NCBI GenBank assembly: GCA_022710935.1
Contig: JAKLFY010000004.1
Coordinates: 1 to 64,000 of the forward strand
DNA from: Verrucomicrobiota bacterium
Lineage (GTDB): Bacteria; Verrucomicrobiota; Verrucomicrobiia; Limisphaerales; J093
Direction of reading: 5' to 3'
DNA length: 64,000 bases
Made by a program: the position numbers and the translations under genes. The notes below the pieces were generated by a model, which did no database searches, was not told the origin of the DNA, and was given only the letters and a program-made list of their open reading frames with translations. The first letter of the stretch is position 1. The number at the start of each line of letters is the position of its first letter. Shown here in pieces: positions 28,505 to 36,597 of the stretch.

Positions 28505-28696
28505 CCGGGCGCGAGCATCGCCGCCAAGGCGGAGTTCGAGTTCCTCTACGACAAACCGTACGGTGACAGGTCCAAGGCCCGCGTGGCAGGGCCGTTCACG
28601 GTCGAGAGCCTGTCGCCGCATCGGGTGCTGACGGTGAACGAAAACGACAACGTGGTGGACGGCTGGAGGCTTTCGGAGTCGTCGTGCATGGCATGA
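28505..28696 (+). pseudogene. Internal fragment of a type III-like DNA methyltransferase (Mod)
   Basis: In frame after the peroxidase stop the sequence reads AEFEFLYDKPYGDRSKARVA, then GPFTVESLSPHRVL and a tail to TGA at 28694-28696. The LYD-PY and GPFTVESLSPHR blocks are typical of the central part of long N6-adenine methyltransferases of the Mod type. No start codon, catalytic motif or C-terminus remains. The intact-looking N-terminal part of such a protein is encoded at 57847-58869. Confidence 0.7.
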
Positions 28697-29039
28697 TTGG
28701 AGGTGCCTGTGATCACACCCTTCCCGCCCACGTGATCGGGTTCTTTGATGGTCGAAGTACTGAAGCAAATGGTCGGTCGCGTGGGTTCGAGCGAGAGTGA
28801 TTCTGAGGCGTTGGGGGTCACGGAGGGTGAGCAGCAGGTGGCGGAAGGTCCAACGGTTTGGAGCGGTTTGGATCAAGGCGAGGAGAGCGCCGTGGAGAAA
28901 CCGACGCCAGGGGGCCCGACTCGCGGCCCGCCGGCGGGAGGGCTGGGCAAAGCGCCCGGAGCGGATGTGCAGAAGGCGGGGTTTTGTGGTCAGTGCTTTG
29001 CTCTACCGCATTCAAATGGCATATGGCAGAATTGTTGCC
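28697..29039. other. Non-coding gap upstream of an AbrB-type gene
   Basis: No recognisable gene. Open frames here are Arg- or Pro-rich and unlike any family. The stretch probably holds decayed DNA plus the promoter of the AbrB-type gene at its right end. Confidence 0.4.
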
Positions 29040-29432
29040 ATGAAAGCAACAATGGTTCCCATCGACAAAGCGGGCCGGGTAGTCATCCCGAAATGGGTCC
29101 GGGAGGGGGTGAACCTGCAGGCCGGTGATGAACTGAAGGTGAGCGTGGAAGGGCAGCGAATTCAGCTTGAGCTCGTGGGCGAGGACGCGAGCTTGGTGCG
29201 CAAGGGCCATGCCTTGGTATTCCGGGGTGGCAGCGGGAAGACGATTACCTCTGACCTTGTGGAGAATCTGCGTGATGAAAGGCTCGCCTCCCTGGTGTGT
29301 GCGGCAAGGAATACGGCGAACTCATCGTTGGGGCGGGCAAAAGAGGACTCGTTGGTGGCCTTCTTTACGACGCGCTCCATGTGGCCTGCGCGGAAAAAGG
29401 CCGGGTTGACCGGCTCTACTCGTGGAGCGTAG
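29040..29432 (+). CDS. AbrB/MazE-type antitoxin with a frameshifted tail
   Basis: From the ATG at 29040 the first 86 residues form a SpoVT-AbrB swapped-hairpin protein: KATMVPIDKAGRVVIPKWVR, LQAGDELKV, and a typical acidic end. Such proteins bind DNA as dimers and neutralise a partner PIN toxin while repressing the operon. After residue 86 the frame runs into 44 residues (to STRGA) that resemble nothing. The shift coincides with the join to a PIN toxin remnant, so the natural stop has been lost by a deletion. The DNA-binding half may still work. Confidence 0.75.
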   Translation: MKATMVPIDKAGRVVIPKWVREGVNLQAGDELKVSVEGQRIQLELVGEDASLVRKGHALVFRGGSGKTITSDLVENLRDERLASLVCAARNTANSSLGRAKEDSLVAFFTTRSMWPARKKAGLTGSTRGA

Positions 29433-29488
29433 CCCATCTGCAGACAGTTGCCTCAGAAGAATTCCGCTCCCGGATCATGGTTCCATGA
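29297..29488 (+). pseudogene. C-terminal remnant of a PIN-domain toxin (VapC)
   Basis: In the frame that differs from the upstream antitoxin, the sequence reads KRGLVGGLLYDALHVACAEK, then DRLYSWSVAHLQTVA to the stop. This is the last third of a PIN ribonuclease: the Y/DAL-ACA helix and the LYTWN-HF-type segment with the C-terminal acidic residues. The N-terminal half, with the first catalytic Asp, is absent and the antitoxin frame abuts directly. The toxin is therefore dead. Confidence 0.75.
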
Positions 29489-29918
29489 TTGTACGGTTGG
29501 ACCTTTCGGCCCTGGGATGGGAATCGCGCCAAGCACAAAAGGCGGACGAGTGGATTCGGGTACGGGGCGGATTCTTAAGAACAGGCCGGCAGGGCAGGGA
29601 AGATCGGGGCATGGCGTTTCCAGCACCAGACACCGGCGGCCGCGCAGTCTTTTGGACGCTCCCTCAACTTGAGGCGGGAATGCCCACGTCCGGTTTCACC
29701 GAAATCCACTGGTTCAGGGCTTCAACGTCAAGAAGTTGCTGGTGGATCGGGAGTGGATGGAGACAGGCGACGACGATTCCCGTCTCACCGCTTCAGCCAA
29801 GTGCGGAGTGGGAGGAAAACTACGAATTCCGCCGCAAGGCCGTCCGCGAGTTCTACACGCTCCGCCCCGTTGCGGACTTCGAGCGCCAACTGACTGTTGG
29901 GAGTCAGTCTGTGAACAA
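29489..29918. other. Gene debris with no recognisable intact frame
   Basis: Short frames such as ENYEFRRKAVREFYTL (near 29820) and KLLVDREWMETGDDD (near 29735) look protein-like but are in different frames and have no start or family. Decay of one former gene is likely. Confidence 0.35.
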
Positions 29919-30008
29919 TGGCGGAAGGGGAGGGATTCGAACCCCCGGTAGCCTTGCGACTACGCCTGATTTCGAGTCAGGTGCCTTTAACCACTCAGCC
30001 ACCCTTCC
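29919..30008 (-). tRNA. tRNA-Ser (anticodon CGA)
   Basis: On the minus strand a 90-base tRNA folds with acceptor GGAAGGG pairing CCCTTCC, a D arm with GAGTGGTTAAAGG, and an anticodon stem-loop CTGACTCGAAATCAG giving CGA. It has a long variable arm (GTAGTCGCAAGGCTAC), typical of type II tRNAs, and a T loop GGTTCGAATCC. CCA is encoded at 29919-29921. It would read UCG serine codons. It sits inside the decayed 28.5-34.6 kb region, a usual spot for integration and deletion. Confidence 0.97.
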
Positions 30009-30299
30009 AACTGATTACCAATGACTTGCGCATCACCAAGCGGGCTCAGGTTCGCCGCTGTATCCCGCTTTTGTATCCCAGGCGCCCAAACCCGGGCCGA
30101 TCATCCTCTCGCACGCGGATCGAGTATGCCACATGACAATCCGGCATCAAGTCCTTTAAGCCGGCCATCCGCAGCGACTTCGGTGAGAGGACACGAGCCC
30201 GACGGCCTCACGGGGGTTCGCACGTGGTTGCGTCGCGCTTGCCCTCGAATCAGGTGCCCTCAAGCCAAGCGGCCCGTCGTCCCCGAAGGCAGGTCGCTG
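30009..30299. other. Non-coding stretch upstream of tRNA-Ser
   Basis: About 290 bases with no recognisable gene. It must contain the promoter for the minus-strand tRNA. Confidence 0.4.
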
Positions 30300-30686
30300 T
30301 CAGGATTCCGGGGTCTTTCGCCGTGGCGGCGCCTGGGCTCCTTCGATCGTGGCGAGGGCCTTGTGCTGAGCTGGCGATGCTTTGCGGCGTGCGATGACGA
30401 GCATTTTGTCGCGGCCGTAGTGGTAATGGTGCGATAGCAACTCCAGGATCCGTTCGGCATCTCCTCCGCCGGTGCCGTGGCGGAGAGGACCTCGAACCAA
30501 GCCGGTAACACCTTGTCCCAGTCGACGCCGACTTGCCACGAGCCGCCCTCGTCCGCGAAGAAGATGACGTCATCGTGGCACTCATCGATGTGGTCAAGCA
30601 GGCCGAAGAAAGATGTACTCGTTGCCGAGCTTGCGAATCGCGGCGCGTAGCTTGTCGCGGTCGATCTGGATGGGTTCCTGTCTCAT
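30300..30686 (-). pseudogene. Frameshifted hypothetical gene, coupled to the gene at 30683
   Basis: Starting at the ATG at 30686, the frame gives MRQEPIQIDRDKLRAAIRK. One base too many near 30612 then breaks it. The second frame continues FFGLLDHIDECHDDVIFFAD and WQVGVDWDKVLPAWFEVL. Another shift near 30460 leads to RILELLSHHYHYGRDKM and a final KTPES before TGA at 30302. Read together they make one protein of about 128 residues. The family is unknown. Its start overlaps the stop of the upstream gene (ATGA), so the two were once translated together. Confidence 0.6.
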
Positions 30687-30973
30687 GGTTGCCTCCCCCG
30701 TGCCCAGCGCCGAAACGCATCGATCCATTCCGCGCCCTGCGGCGGAGGATTGGGCAGAGGCAGATCCAAAACGGAGATGCGCTGCCGCGACTTCCCGCGT
30801 GAGCAGACGGCGACGATCTGCTCGTCTTCGGTCACGTCAAGACTCTCGACCGTGACTTCGATCCCCAGCACTTCGATGTTGAACGGCAATTGGAGGTGCT
30901 CTTCGAGCAGGCAGAAGAAGCCCGTGATTTGTTCGGAGTCCCCATAGGCGTCCACGGTGGCTTCCTCGATCAT
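30683..30973 (-). CDS. Small conserved protein of unknown function (calcium-binding-like by annotation habit)
   Basis: 96 residues beginning MIEEATVDAYGDSEQITGFF. The conserved-looking core includes LPFNIEVLGIEVTVESLD and IVAVCSRGKSRQRISVLDLP, ending with PQGAEWIDAFRRWARG. Relatives I recall are often labelled calcium-binding proteins, without a known role. The coding potential continues about 18 residues upstream (KDPAWSLSKAKLDE) to a TGA with no ATG, GTG or TTG, so the original start has probably been lost and translation would begin at the internal ATG. It overlaps the frameshifted gene downstream. Confidence 0.6.
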   Translation of the reverse strand: MIEEATVDAYGDSEQITGFFCLLEEHLQLPFNIEVLGIEVTVESLDVTEDEQIVAVCSRGKSRQRISVLDLPLPNPPPQGAEWIDAFRRWARGRQP

Positions 30974-31054
30974 CTCATCGAGCTTGGCCTTGGACAGACT
31001 CCAGGCGGGGTCTTTGGCGTTTCGATTTCATCATACCTCGATACGGGCCGCACT

Positions 31055-31326
31055 TCAGAGATTCCCGATTCTCCGCATCATTGCCGAGCGACGCGCGTAC
31101 CGCGCGCGGAAGGCGGCCAGCTTTTCCCGGAATTTGGCGTCCTTGCCGGCCTGCGCGTGCGCGTCGCGCAGTTCTTGGAGTTGGGCCGCCGCCTGGTTGT
31201 AGGCTGAAGCGATCTTCTGATCCATCAGCGCGTCCAGACCCGCCCAAATCGTGTCGGCGCGCTGCAGGACGGTTGTGAGATGGCGTCGCCGTGCCTCTTC
31301 CTCGCGTTTTCGCTTTACCGCTATTC
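31055..31326 (-). pseudogene. Start-less remnant of a helical protein
   Basis: An open frame without a start codon reads LTTVLQRADTIWAGLDALMD, then YNQAAAQLQELRDAHAQAG and KLAAFRARYARRSAMMRRI before TGA at 31057. The heptad-like pattern suggests a coiled coil. It is the C-terminal part of a gene whose 5' end is missing; it ends just before the 96-residue gene. Confidence 0.5.
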
Positions 31327-31334
31327 ACTCATGG

Positions 31335-31685
31335 CTACTGTTTCTCTCCGTCGTCCGTCCACGGTTCGTGCGCCCGGACGTCGTCGATCAGAAATCGCAC
31401 GCCTTGGTTGTCGTCGGGATTGAGCCCGAGCATCCGGTCGAAGACGTGTTCAGCCTCGGCGAAGCGGTTGAGGCGCCACAGGCACAGACCGAACCCCTTC
31501 ATGCAGCGCAGGAACGGTCGGTTGTTGATGTAACCCCACGGCAACAAGTCGTCGAAATCTGGATCAAGCGACAACTCGCCGATGCGGAAACCGACCTCGA
31601 AGTGCCGGAGGGCGTCCTTTGCACTGAAGTCGAACAGATCGTGGCCGAGATAACAGGTTGGGACCCGGCGAGGGACGTGGCGTCA
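31335..31685 (-). pseudogene. Remnant of a TPR-like protein
   Basis: A continuous frame reads LGHDLFDFSAKDALRHFEVG, then NRPFLRCMKGFGLCLWRLNR, FAEAEHVFDRMLGLNPDDNQ and GVRFLIDDV. This is the C-terminal tetratricopeptide-like portion of a family I recall as TPR/SEC-C-associated proteins. It has no start: the preceding DNA switches frame (RLEQQKREARRVAKQQRRA near 31720-31770) and merges with the oppositely oriented VCBS gene. Confidence 0.6.
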
Positions 31686-33736
31686 TTGCATCCGGCCTCC
31701 GCACGCCGCTGTTGTTTGGCGACCCGACGGGCTTCCCTCTTCTGCTGCTCGAGGCGAGCGCGATCCTCGATGGAGGTCACCATTATCCTGGCCAGACCGG
31801 TCAGGCGTTCGAGCGGATCGTCTTCGACGAGAACACCGCCGGGGCGCACGACGTGCTCGTTGCGGACCTGGATGGGGACGACAAGCCTGACGTCGTTCTG
31901 ATGGGCGACGAACGCACGCAACTCAATTCGCTGTGCTGGTTCTCCATCCCAGCCGATCCACGGCAAACGTGGTCGCGGAATCGCATTGGCCCGCCGGTTC
32001 ATGGCGCGATCACCCCCAACGGCGCGGCGGACCTGGATGGCGATGGCGACCTGGATGTCCTGCGCGCGGACACCTGGTTCGAGAACCAGGATGGCCGAGG
32101 AAAACAATGGGTCGAGCACCGGAACATTCCCATGGGCCGGAAAGGCCCGTTTGGCGTCTGCGTGCGGACCGCGGTGGCAGACCTTGACGGCGACGGCCGG
32201 GCGGAAATCATCATCGCCGATGCCGACATCGTGGACTCGAAGGTCGCCGTGTTGAAGAACGCCGACGGAAAGGGAGGCCGGTGGGGCAAGACGGAATTGC
32301 CTCAGAGTTTCACGTACGGTTCGCTGCACTCGCTGGCCGTGGCCGATCTCAACGGGGACGGGCGACCCGACATCGTCGTCAATGAACAGGAGGAGTTGTT
32401 GCCGCCCGGACGCGAGAACCCGCGTTGGATCGTCTGGGAGAATCTGGGCGGCAACCAGTTCGCCGAACGCATTGTCCTCGACCGCAACCTGGGCGGGCAC
32501 GAACTCCAAGTCGGCGATGTGGATGGCGATGGTGACGTGGACATCGTCTCGAAGCCGTGGGGGCCGCGCCCGTGGAATGGCGCCGGTGGCGCGGTCCACG
32601 TGGACTTCCTGGAGAACCTGCTCAACCACACGAAGCCCGCCGCCGAAGGCAACACGGGACCCGCGACTGCGGAAGGAACCTCGATTGCGTTGGACGGGGG
32701 TTCTATAGCGGTGAAGCGGGTGGATGCGCTACCCTACGTCGAGAGCGAGTACACGCGTCGATTCAAGTTCGACTCCGCCGAGAATCCCAAGCTTCGGGAA
32801 TTGCGCCGGCGGTATCAACTCGACGCGGTCGTGGCTGCGGGCCAAGACGAGTTCGACCGCCAGGTCCGGCTGCTCGATTGGGTCCATCATCGCTTCAAGA
32901 AGTTCGGTCGTCCGTCGGTTGAAGCGAGAGGGGCGCTGGAAATCTTGCGGGCCATCGACCAAGGGCACGCGTTCTTTTGCAGCCAGTACGCGCATGTGTT
33001 CGTGTCCGCCGCTGCCAGCCTGGGCTGGATTGACCGGGAACTGGCCTTGCGCCGGCATCGGGATCCGCCGGGCGGGGGGTCCAGCGAACACTCCACCACG
33101 GAGATCTGGTCCAACCAATATGGCAAGTGGATCATGATGGACCCTACCGCCAAGATGTACGTGGAGAAGGGCGGCCTGCCGTTGAACGCTTACGAAATAC
33201 GCCAGGAGTGGTTCGAGCGCGGAGGTCGGGATCTCGTGTTCGTGGTGGGGAAAGAGCGGACGCGTTACTGCAAGTCCGACCTGCCCATTTTCCTGGCGCG
33301 GTTCGAGGGGTTTGGCGATTTGACGGTGCCGGTCGATGAACTCGATAAGTACGGGTTCATTGGTTACATCCCGAACACCGACTTGATGGACGCAGGCCTG
33401 GATTATGGCCGGATGTTCATCGTGCAAGACCAGTTCTGCGAGGGAACTCGATGGCATGTGCGCACGGTGCCGACCAATCCGGCGGTGGATCCGTATTTCC
33501 CCCTCAACCAGGCGGCGGTCACGTTGGCTTCCGAGCAGGGCAAGGTCGCGGTGAAGCTCCGAACTATGACGCCGAATTTCCGAGCGTACGAAGTTCGGTT
33601 CGCTGGCGGTTCCTGGGGCGTGACTGACGCGAATCTGCTTTGGACCATTCGCCCGGGTCTGAACCGCTTGGAGGTTCGGACGGTGAACCGGTTTGGGGTG
33701 TATGGCCCAACCTCGACCATCGAGGTCGTGCAGTGA
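31658..33736 (+). CDS. FG-GAP/VCBS repeat protein joined to a transglutaminase-like domain, 5' end missing
   Basis: An open frame of 692 codons. Residues 60-320 carry at least four calcium-binding FG-GAP/VCBS blades (VADLDGDDKPDV, AADLDGDGDLDV, VADLDGDGRAEI, VGDVDGDGDVDI). Residues 370-600 look like a transglutaminase-type cysteine protease fold: a FFCSQYAHVFVSAA segment with the candidate Cys, then HSTTEIWSNQYGKWIMMDPT with His and Asp. The linker between the two (residues 325-350) is plain. There is only a TTG at the 5' end and no signal peptide, although VCBS proteins are exported. The beginning therefore seems lost, and the gene may be inactive or a chimera made by deletion. Confidence 0.65.
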   Translation: MGPGEGRGVIASGLRTPLLFGDPTGFPLLLLEASAILDGGHHYPGQTGQAFERIVFDENTAGAHDVLVADLDGDDKPDVVLMGDERTQLNSLCWFSIPADPRQTWSRNRIGPPVHGAITPNGAADLDGDGDLDVLRADTWFENQDGRGKQWVEHRNIPMGRKGPFGVCVRTAVADLDGDGRAEIIIADADIVDSKVAVLKNADGKGGRWGKTELPQSFTYGSLHSLAVADLNGDGRPDIVVNEQEELLPPGRENPRWIVWENLGGNQFAERIVLDRNLGGHELQVGDVDGDGDVDIVSKPWGPRPWNGAGGAVHVDFLENLLNHTKPAAEGNTGPATAEGTSIALDGGSIAVKRVDALPYVESEYTRRFKFDSAENPKLRELRRRYQLDAVVAAGQDEFDRQVRLLDWVHHRFKKFGRPSVEARGALEILRAIDQGHAFFCSQYAHVFVSAAASLGWIDRELALRRHRDPPGGGSSEHSTTEIWSNQYGKWIMMDPTAKMYVEKGGLPLNAYEIRQEWFERGGRDLVFVVGKERTRYCKSDLPIFLARFEGFGDLTVPVDELDKYGFIGYIPNTDLMDAGLDYGRMFIVQDQFCEGTRWHVRTVPTNPAVDPYFPLNQAAVTLASEQGKVAVKLRTMTPNFRAYEVRFAGGSWGVTDANLLWTIRPGLNRLEVRTVNRFGVYGPTSTIEVVQ

Positions 33737-33800
33737 CAAGGCTTCTGGATGGGGTGATGCGGTCACGCCTTGAACCGGGTCCAAACGCACAAGAGCCGCG

Positions 33801-33902
33801 ATGACACTCGCCGCAATCCAAATGGGTTCCATGCCGACCGAATATGCCGTGGGCTGGTTCACGTTGGCCCTGATCAATGCCGGGCTGGCTCAGAATCCTT
33901 GA
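33801..33902 (+). pseudogene. Truncated small membrane protein
   Basis: 33 codons reading MTLAAIQMGSMPTEYAVGWF, then TLALINAGLAQ and a stop. The YAVGWFTLALINAGLAQ helix looks like the first membrane segment of a short two-helix protein. The second half is missing where the polymerase fragment begins. Confidence 0.4.
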
Positions 33903-33942
33903 ATGGGACAGCCCGGATTTCCGGTTCAGCTTCCCGGTAATC

Positions 33943-34245
33943 GGAAATCCGGGCTTGCGCGGTAAGCCGGTCATCGTTGGCGCCCCGCCTACCCAACGCG
34001 GCGTGGTCTGCGCCGCCAGCTACGAGGCACGCAAGTTCGGCGTGTGTTCCGCCATGCCCAGCGCCACCGCCGGGTGCCTCTGCCCCAGGGGCGTCTTCGT
34101 CCGCCCGCGCATGGACCGCTACAAGGAGGAATCGGGGTTCATTCTCCGAATCATGGGCGAAACCGGTGCGGTGATCGAACCGATGTCCATCGACGAGGCG
34201 TACCTGGACCTGTCCGCTCGCTGCCAAGCCGAGGACGCCGAGCGC
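33943..34245 (+). pseudogene. Fragment of a Y-family DNA polymerase (DinB/Pol IV)
   Basis: The frame reads NPGLRGKPVIVGAPPTQRGV, VCAASYEARKFGVCSAMPSA, then FVRPRMDRYKEESG and VIEPMSIDEAYLDLS. These are the fingers/palm blocks of translesion polymerases, including the catalytic SIDEAYLD acidic residues. The first catalytic Asp region and everything after residue 110 or so are missing. The left end joins a membrane-protein scrap and the right end joins a transposase fragment, so it is not functional. Confidence 0.8.
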
Positions 34246-34619
34246 TCCTGAGTCGGGAGCAGGAGGAGGCTTTTATGGCCACCTGGAAGTCCCAGGCAGA
34301 GGCCGGCGAGTTGGTGGTGCTCACGCCTCTGCGGGCGGCGTTGGACCGGCAACTGGGCCGGCGGGTGAAGCCCTCGGTGGTGTATCGCTTGGTCCAACGG
34401 CACCGGTGGCGCAAAGTGGCCCCCGACACGCGCCATCCGAAGGCCGATCCCGCAGTGCAGGCCGAATGGAAAAAAACGCTCCCCGAGAAGTTGGCGACCG
34501 TGCTGACGCCCGAAAAACGCCTCGAAGAGGTCACCCTCGTGGACCAGTCCCTCCACCGCGCCTCGAAGCGCATCGCCCGGTTCACCACGGAGGTCGTCGG
34601 AACACCCGCAACAGGATGA
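34243..34619 (+). mobile_element. IS630-type transposase fragment
   Basis: A frame entering from the polymerase fragment reads LSREQEEAFMATWKSQAEAG, VVLTPLRAALDRQLGRRVKP and SVVYRLVQRHRWRKVAPDTR. This is the winged helix-turn-helix N-terminal part of IS630-family transposases. The DDE catalytic domain is absent; the frame ends at a TGA at 34619 after about 120 residues. No terminal inverted repeats were found. It interrupts the polymerase remnant. Confidence 0.7.
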
Positions 34620-34635
34620 TGCCCGGCGCTGGGCT

Positions 34636-35529
34636 TCAAGGCGCGATCACTCGAAGAGCGCGCGGCCGGACCGAGAAGCGGACCGGGAGCGGGCCGGCAT
34701 TGTCGCCGTCCACCTGAAACGGAACAGCCTCGTCGCTTGTCAGCGTGAACCGATCCGCACGCAGATGCCGTTCGCCCGGCACGACGAATCCGCCCCGGAA
34801 CAGCCAGGACAGGGCGAACCTGGCCAGGGTGAGAACGCCGACCCGGGGCAGCACCCGAATCTCGAGTAGCCCGTCGCGCAGGCTGGCGCCAGGGAACATC
34901 GTCACACACCCGCCATAGAGCGTTCCGTTGCCCACCAGCACCAGCTCTCCGCTCGACCTCGTGCCGTCCGGAAGCGTGACTGTCACCAGCGGTTGGAAGC
35001 CCCGCATCGCCCGCAAACCGGCGGCCGCATACGCCAACGAACCGATCCGTGTCTTCCACGTCCAGTCGACGAACTCGATGGCGCGCGAGTCCAGACCCGC
35101 CCCGGCGAGTTGTGCAAAGCAGCGACGGGCTGTTCGGCCCTCGACCTCGAATTCCGCCCAGGGCAGATCGACGGTGGTTTCATTGCCCTGGCGGACCAGG
35201 CGCCAGGCGGCGTCTGGGTTCAACGGCAAGCCAAGTTCCCGGGCGAAGACATTCATGGTCCCCAGCGGCAGGATGCCCAGACGCGCCCGTTCGAGGCCGT
35301 GTTCCACGCCGGCGATGCCGTTGAGAACTTCGTTGACCGTTCCGTCGCCGCCCGCTGCGACCACGGTGTCGAATCCCTGGCGCACGGCCTGGGCGGCCAG
35401 ATCGACGGCCACTCCAGGACCGGCGGTCGGCATCAGGACACATTCGCGCGCCAGGGCCTCGAGCCGTCGACGGAACCGCTTGGCCTTGTTGCCGCGCGCG
35501 GTCGGATTGAACACAACGCAAAGGCGCAT
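34636..35529 (-). CDS. YegS/DagK-type lipid kinase
   Basis: 297 residues starting MRLCVVFNPTARGNKAKRF, the diacylglycerol kinase catalytic domain opening. The nucleotide motif is VVAAGGDGTVNEVLNGIAG, and LGILPLGTMNVFARELGLP follows, as in bacterial lipid kinases (YegS, BmrU, DgkB). It would phosphorylate diacylglycerol or a related lipid or sphingoid base at the membrane. It is the last gene of the rhamnose/ETF operon, 19 bases after etfA. Its link to that pathway is not obvious and may be only positional. Confidence 0.9.
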   Translation of the reverse strand: MRLCVVFNPTARGNKAKRFRRRLEALARECVLMPTAGPGVAVDLAAQAVRQGFDTVVAAGGDGTVNEVLNGIAGVEHGLERARLGILPLGTMNVFARELGLPLNPDAAWRLVRQGNETTVDLPWAEFEVEGRTARRCFAQLAGAGLDSRAIEFVDWTWKTRIGSLAYAAAGLRAMRGFQPLVTVTLPDGTRSSGELVLVGNGTLYGGCVTMFPGASLRDGLLEIRVLPRVGVLTLARFALSWLFRGGFVVPGERHLRADRFTLTSDEAVPFQVDGDNAGPLPVRFSVRPRALRVIAP

Positions 35530-35548
35530 GGGGCGGCTCGCCAGGCTT

Positions 35549-36589
35549 TCAGGTTTTCGCCGCCAGCAGCTTGTTGGTCTCCCGCATCACGGCAAAGGCG
35601 TCGGCAACGTAAAGCACGTCGGCCTTGCCCCGCGCCCAGCCGCAGTTGGGATCGAGGCTGATGGCCCGGCGCTCGTTGATGAAACGCCAGCCGACGGTGT
35701 GGGGTTCCTCGCCGTGACAGCAGGTCGACAGCCCCTTGGGATGTCGCGGTGTCGCGCCCGTCTGGCCAATCTGGTTCAGGTGCGAGAGAAACGACAGGAC
35801 AGCCTGGCCCTCGCCGCCCAGATCGACCAGCGACTTGCTGCTGCCGAGCGAGGCGCGGCTGCGCTTGAGAAACTCGAGGATGATCTGTTCCGCCTCGGCC
35901 ACGTGCGCCTGGCCGTCAGCCTGCTTCTTGGTCCAGCCGGCGCCCGTCACGAACAGAAGGTTGGCGTCCGGCCGTATGGTCTGGGCATCGGCCGCCGGCG
36001 CCCGGACTCCGACGACGCTCGTTTTCCGGGCGGCTTCGGGCAGGTTCAACTCGATCATCTCCACTGTGGCGGTGTTGCCAGTCGAGCCGTCCCAGGGCGG
36101 CTGGCTGCCGGGATCGACGAGGATGATCCACGGACGTTGGGTCCGCTGGACGACCGCTTCCATCCGCTGCCGATAGTACCAGCGGTTCACGAAAGGCCGG
36201 TTCTCGCGGGCGCCGAGGGCGGTGACATGTGTGTCTGCTTGCCCTCCGGTGCGTTGAGCGACACCAGGCAGGCAACGCGACAGACGGCTGGTGCCCGGCG
36301 CGACCACCACCGTGGCCTGACTGGCGCGGACAAGCGCCTCGGCCGCCGCCGCGTCGCTCGCATAGCGCGCGGACCCGAAGTCCTGGCCGACCACACCCAG
36401 AAAACGCGTCGCGCCGCACCCGGCGATCCGATCGGCGGCGGTTTGGACCGATTGCCCCTGAAGGCCGACCGTCAGGCTGCAGCCGCCCAACGCGGCGGCG
36501 AGCGAACGCGCGGCGCCCAGCGCTTCCAAAGCGGATGGCGCGAGCGAGCCGTCCGGCTCGGTGGCTGCAAGAAACAGGAGAGTCTCCAT
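35549..36589 (-). CDS. etfA: Electron transfer flavoprotein alpha subunit, divergent
   Basis: The ATG at 36589 gives METLLFLAATEPDGSLAPSA and a 346-residue product. The N-terminal half has the ETF alpha/beta fold. The C-terminal FAD domain is recognisable by HLNQIGQTGATPRHPKG, which aligns with the GQTGK block, but the usual GISGAIQH and INKDP blocks are replaced by a different conserved-looking stretch (FINERRAISLDPNCGWARGK). It pairs with the etfB product encoded 8 bases upstream. ETFs carry electrons from a dehydrogenase to the quinone pool or bifurcate them. It belongs to the rhamnose operon; the dehydrogenase partner is not encoded here. Confidence 0.78.
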   Translation of the reverse strand: METLLFLAATEPDGSLAPSALEALGAARSLAAALGGCSLTVGLQGQSVQTAADRIAGCGATRFLGVVGQDFGSARYASDAAAAEALVRASQATVVVAPGTSRLSRCLPGVAQRTGGQADTHVTALGARENRPFVNRWYYRQRMEAVVQRTQRPWIILVDPGSQPPWDGSTGNTATVEMIELNLPEAARKTSVVGVRAPAADAQTIRPDANLLFVTGAGWTKKQADGQAHVAEAEQIILEFLKRSRASLGSSKSLVDLGGEGQAVLSFLSHLNQIGQTGATPRHPKGLSTCCHGEEPHTVGWRFINERRAISLDPNCGWARGKADVLYVADAFAVMRETNKLLAAKT

Positions 36590-36597
36590 GATGCACC

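Noticed and set aside
28797-29039. N-terminal extension of the AbrB-type protein
   Set aside because: The Arg/Trp-rich residues before the ATG at 29040 match nothing, and AbrB proteins start at that ATG.
34044-34619. A single 191-codon gene covering polymerase and transposase pieces
   Set aside because: The first part is an out-of-frame reading of the DinB fragment; only the part after about 34243 is IS630-like.
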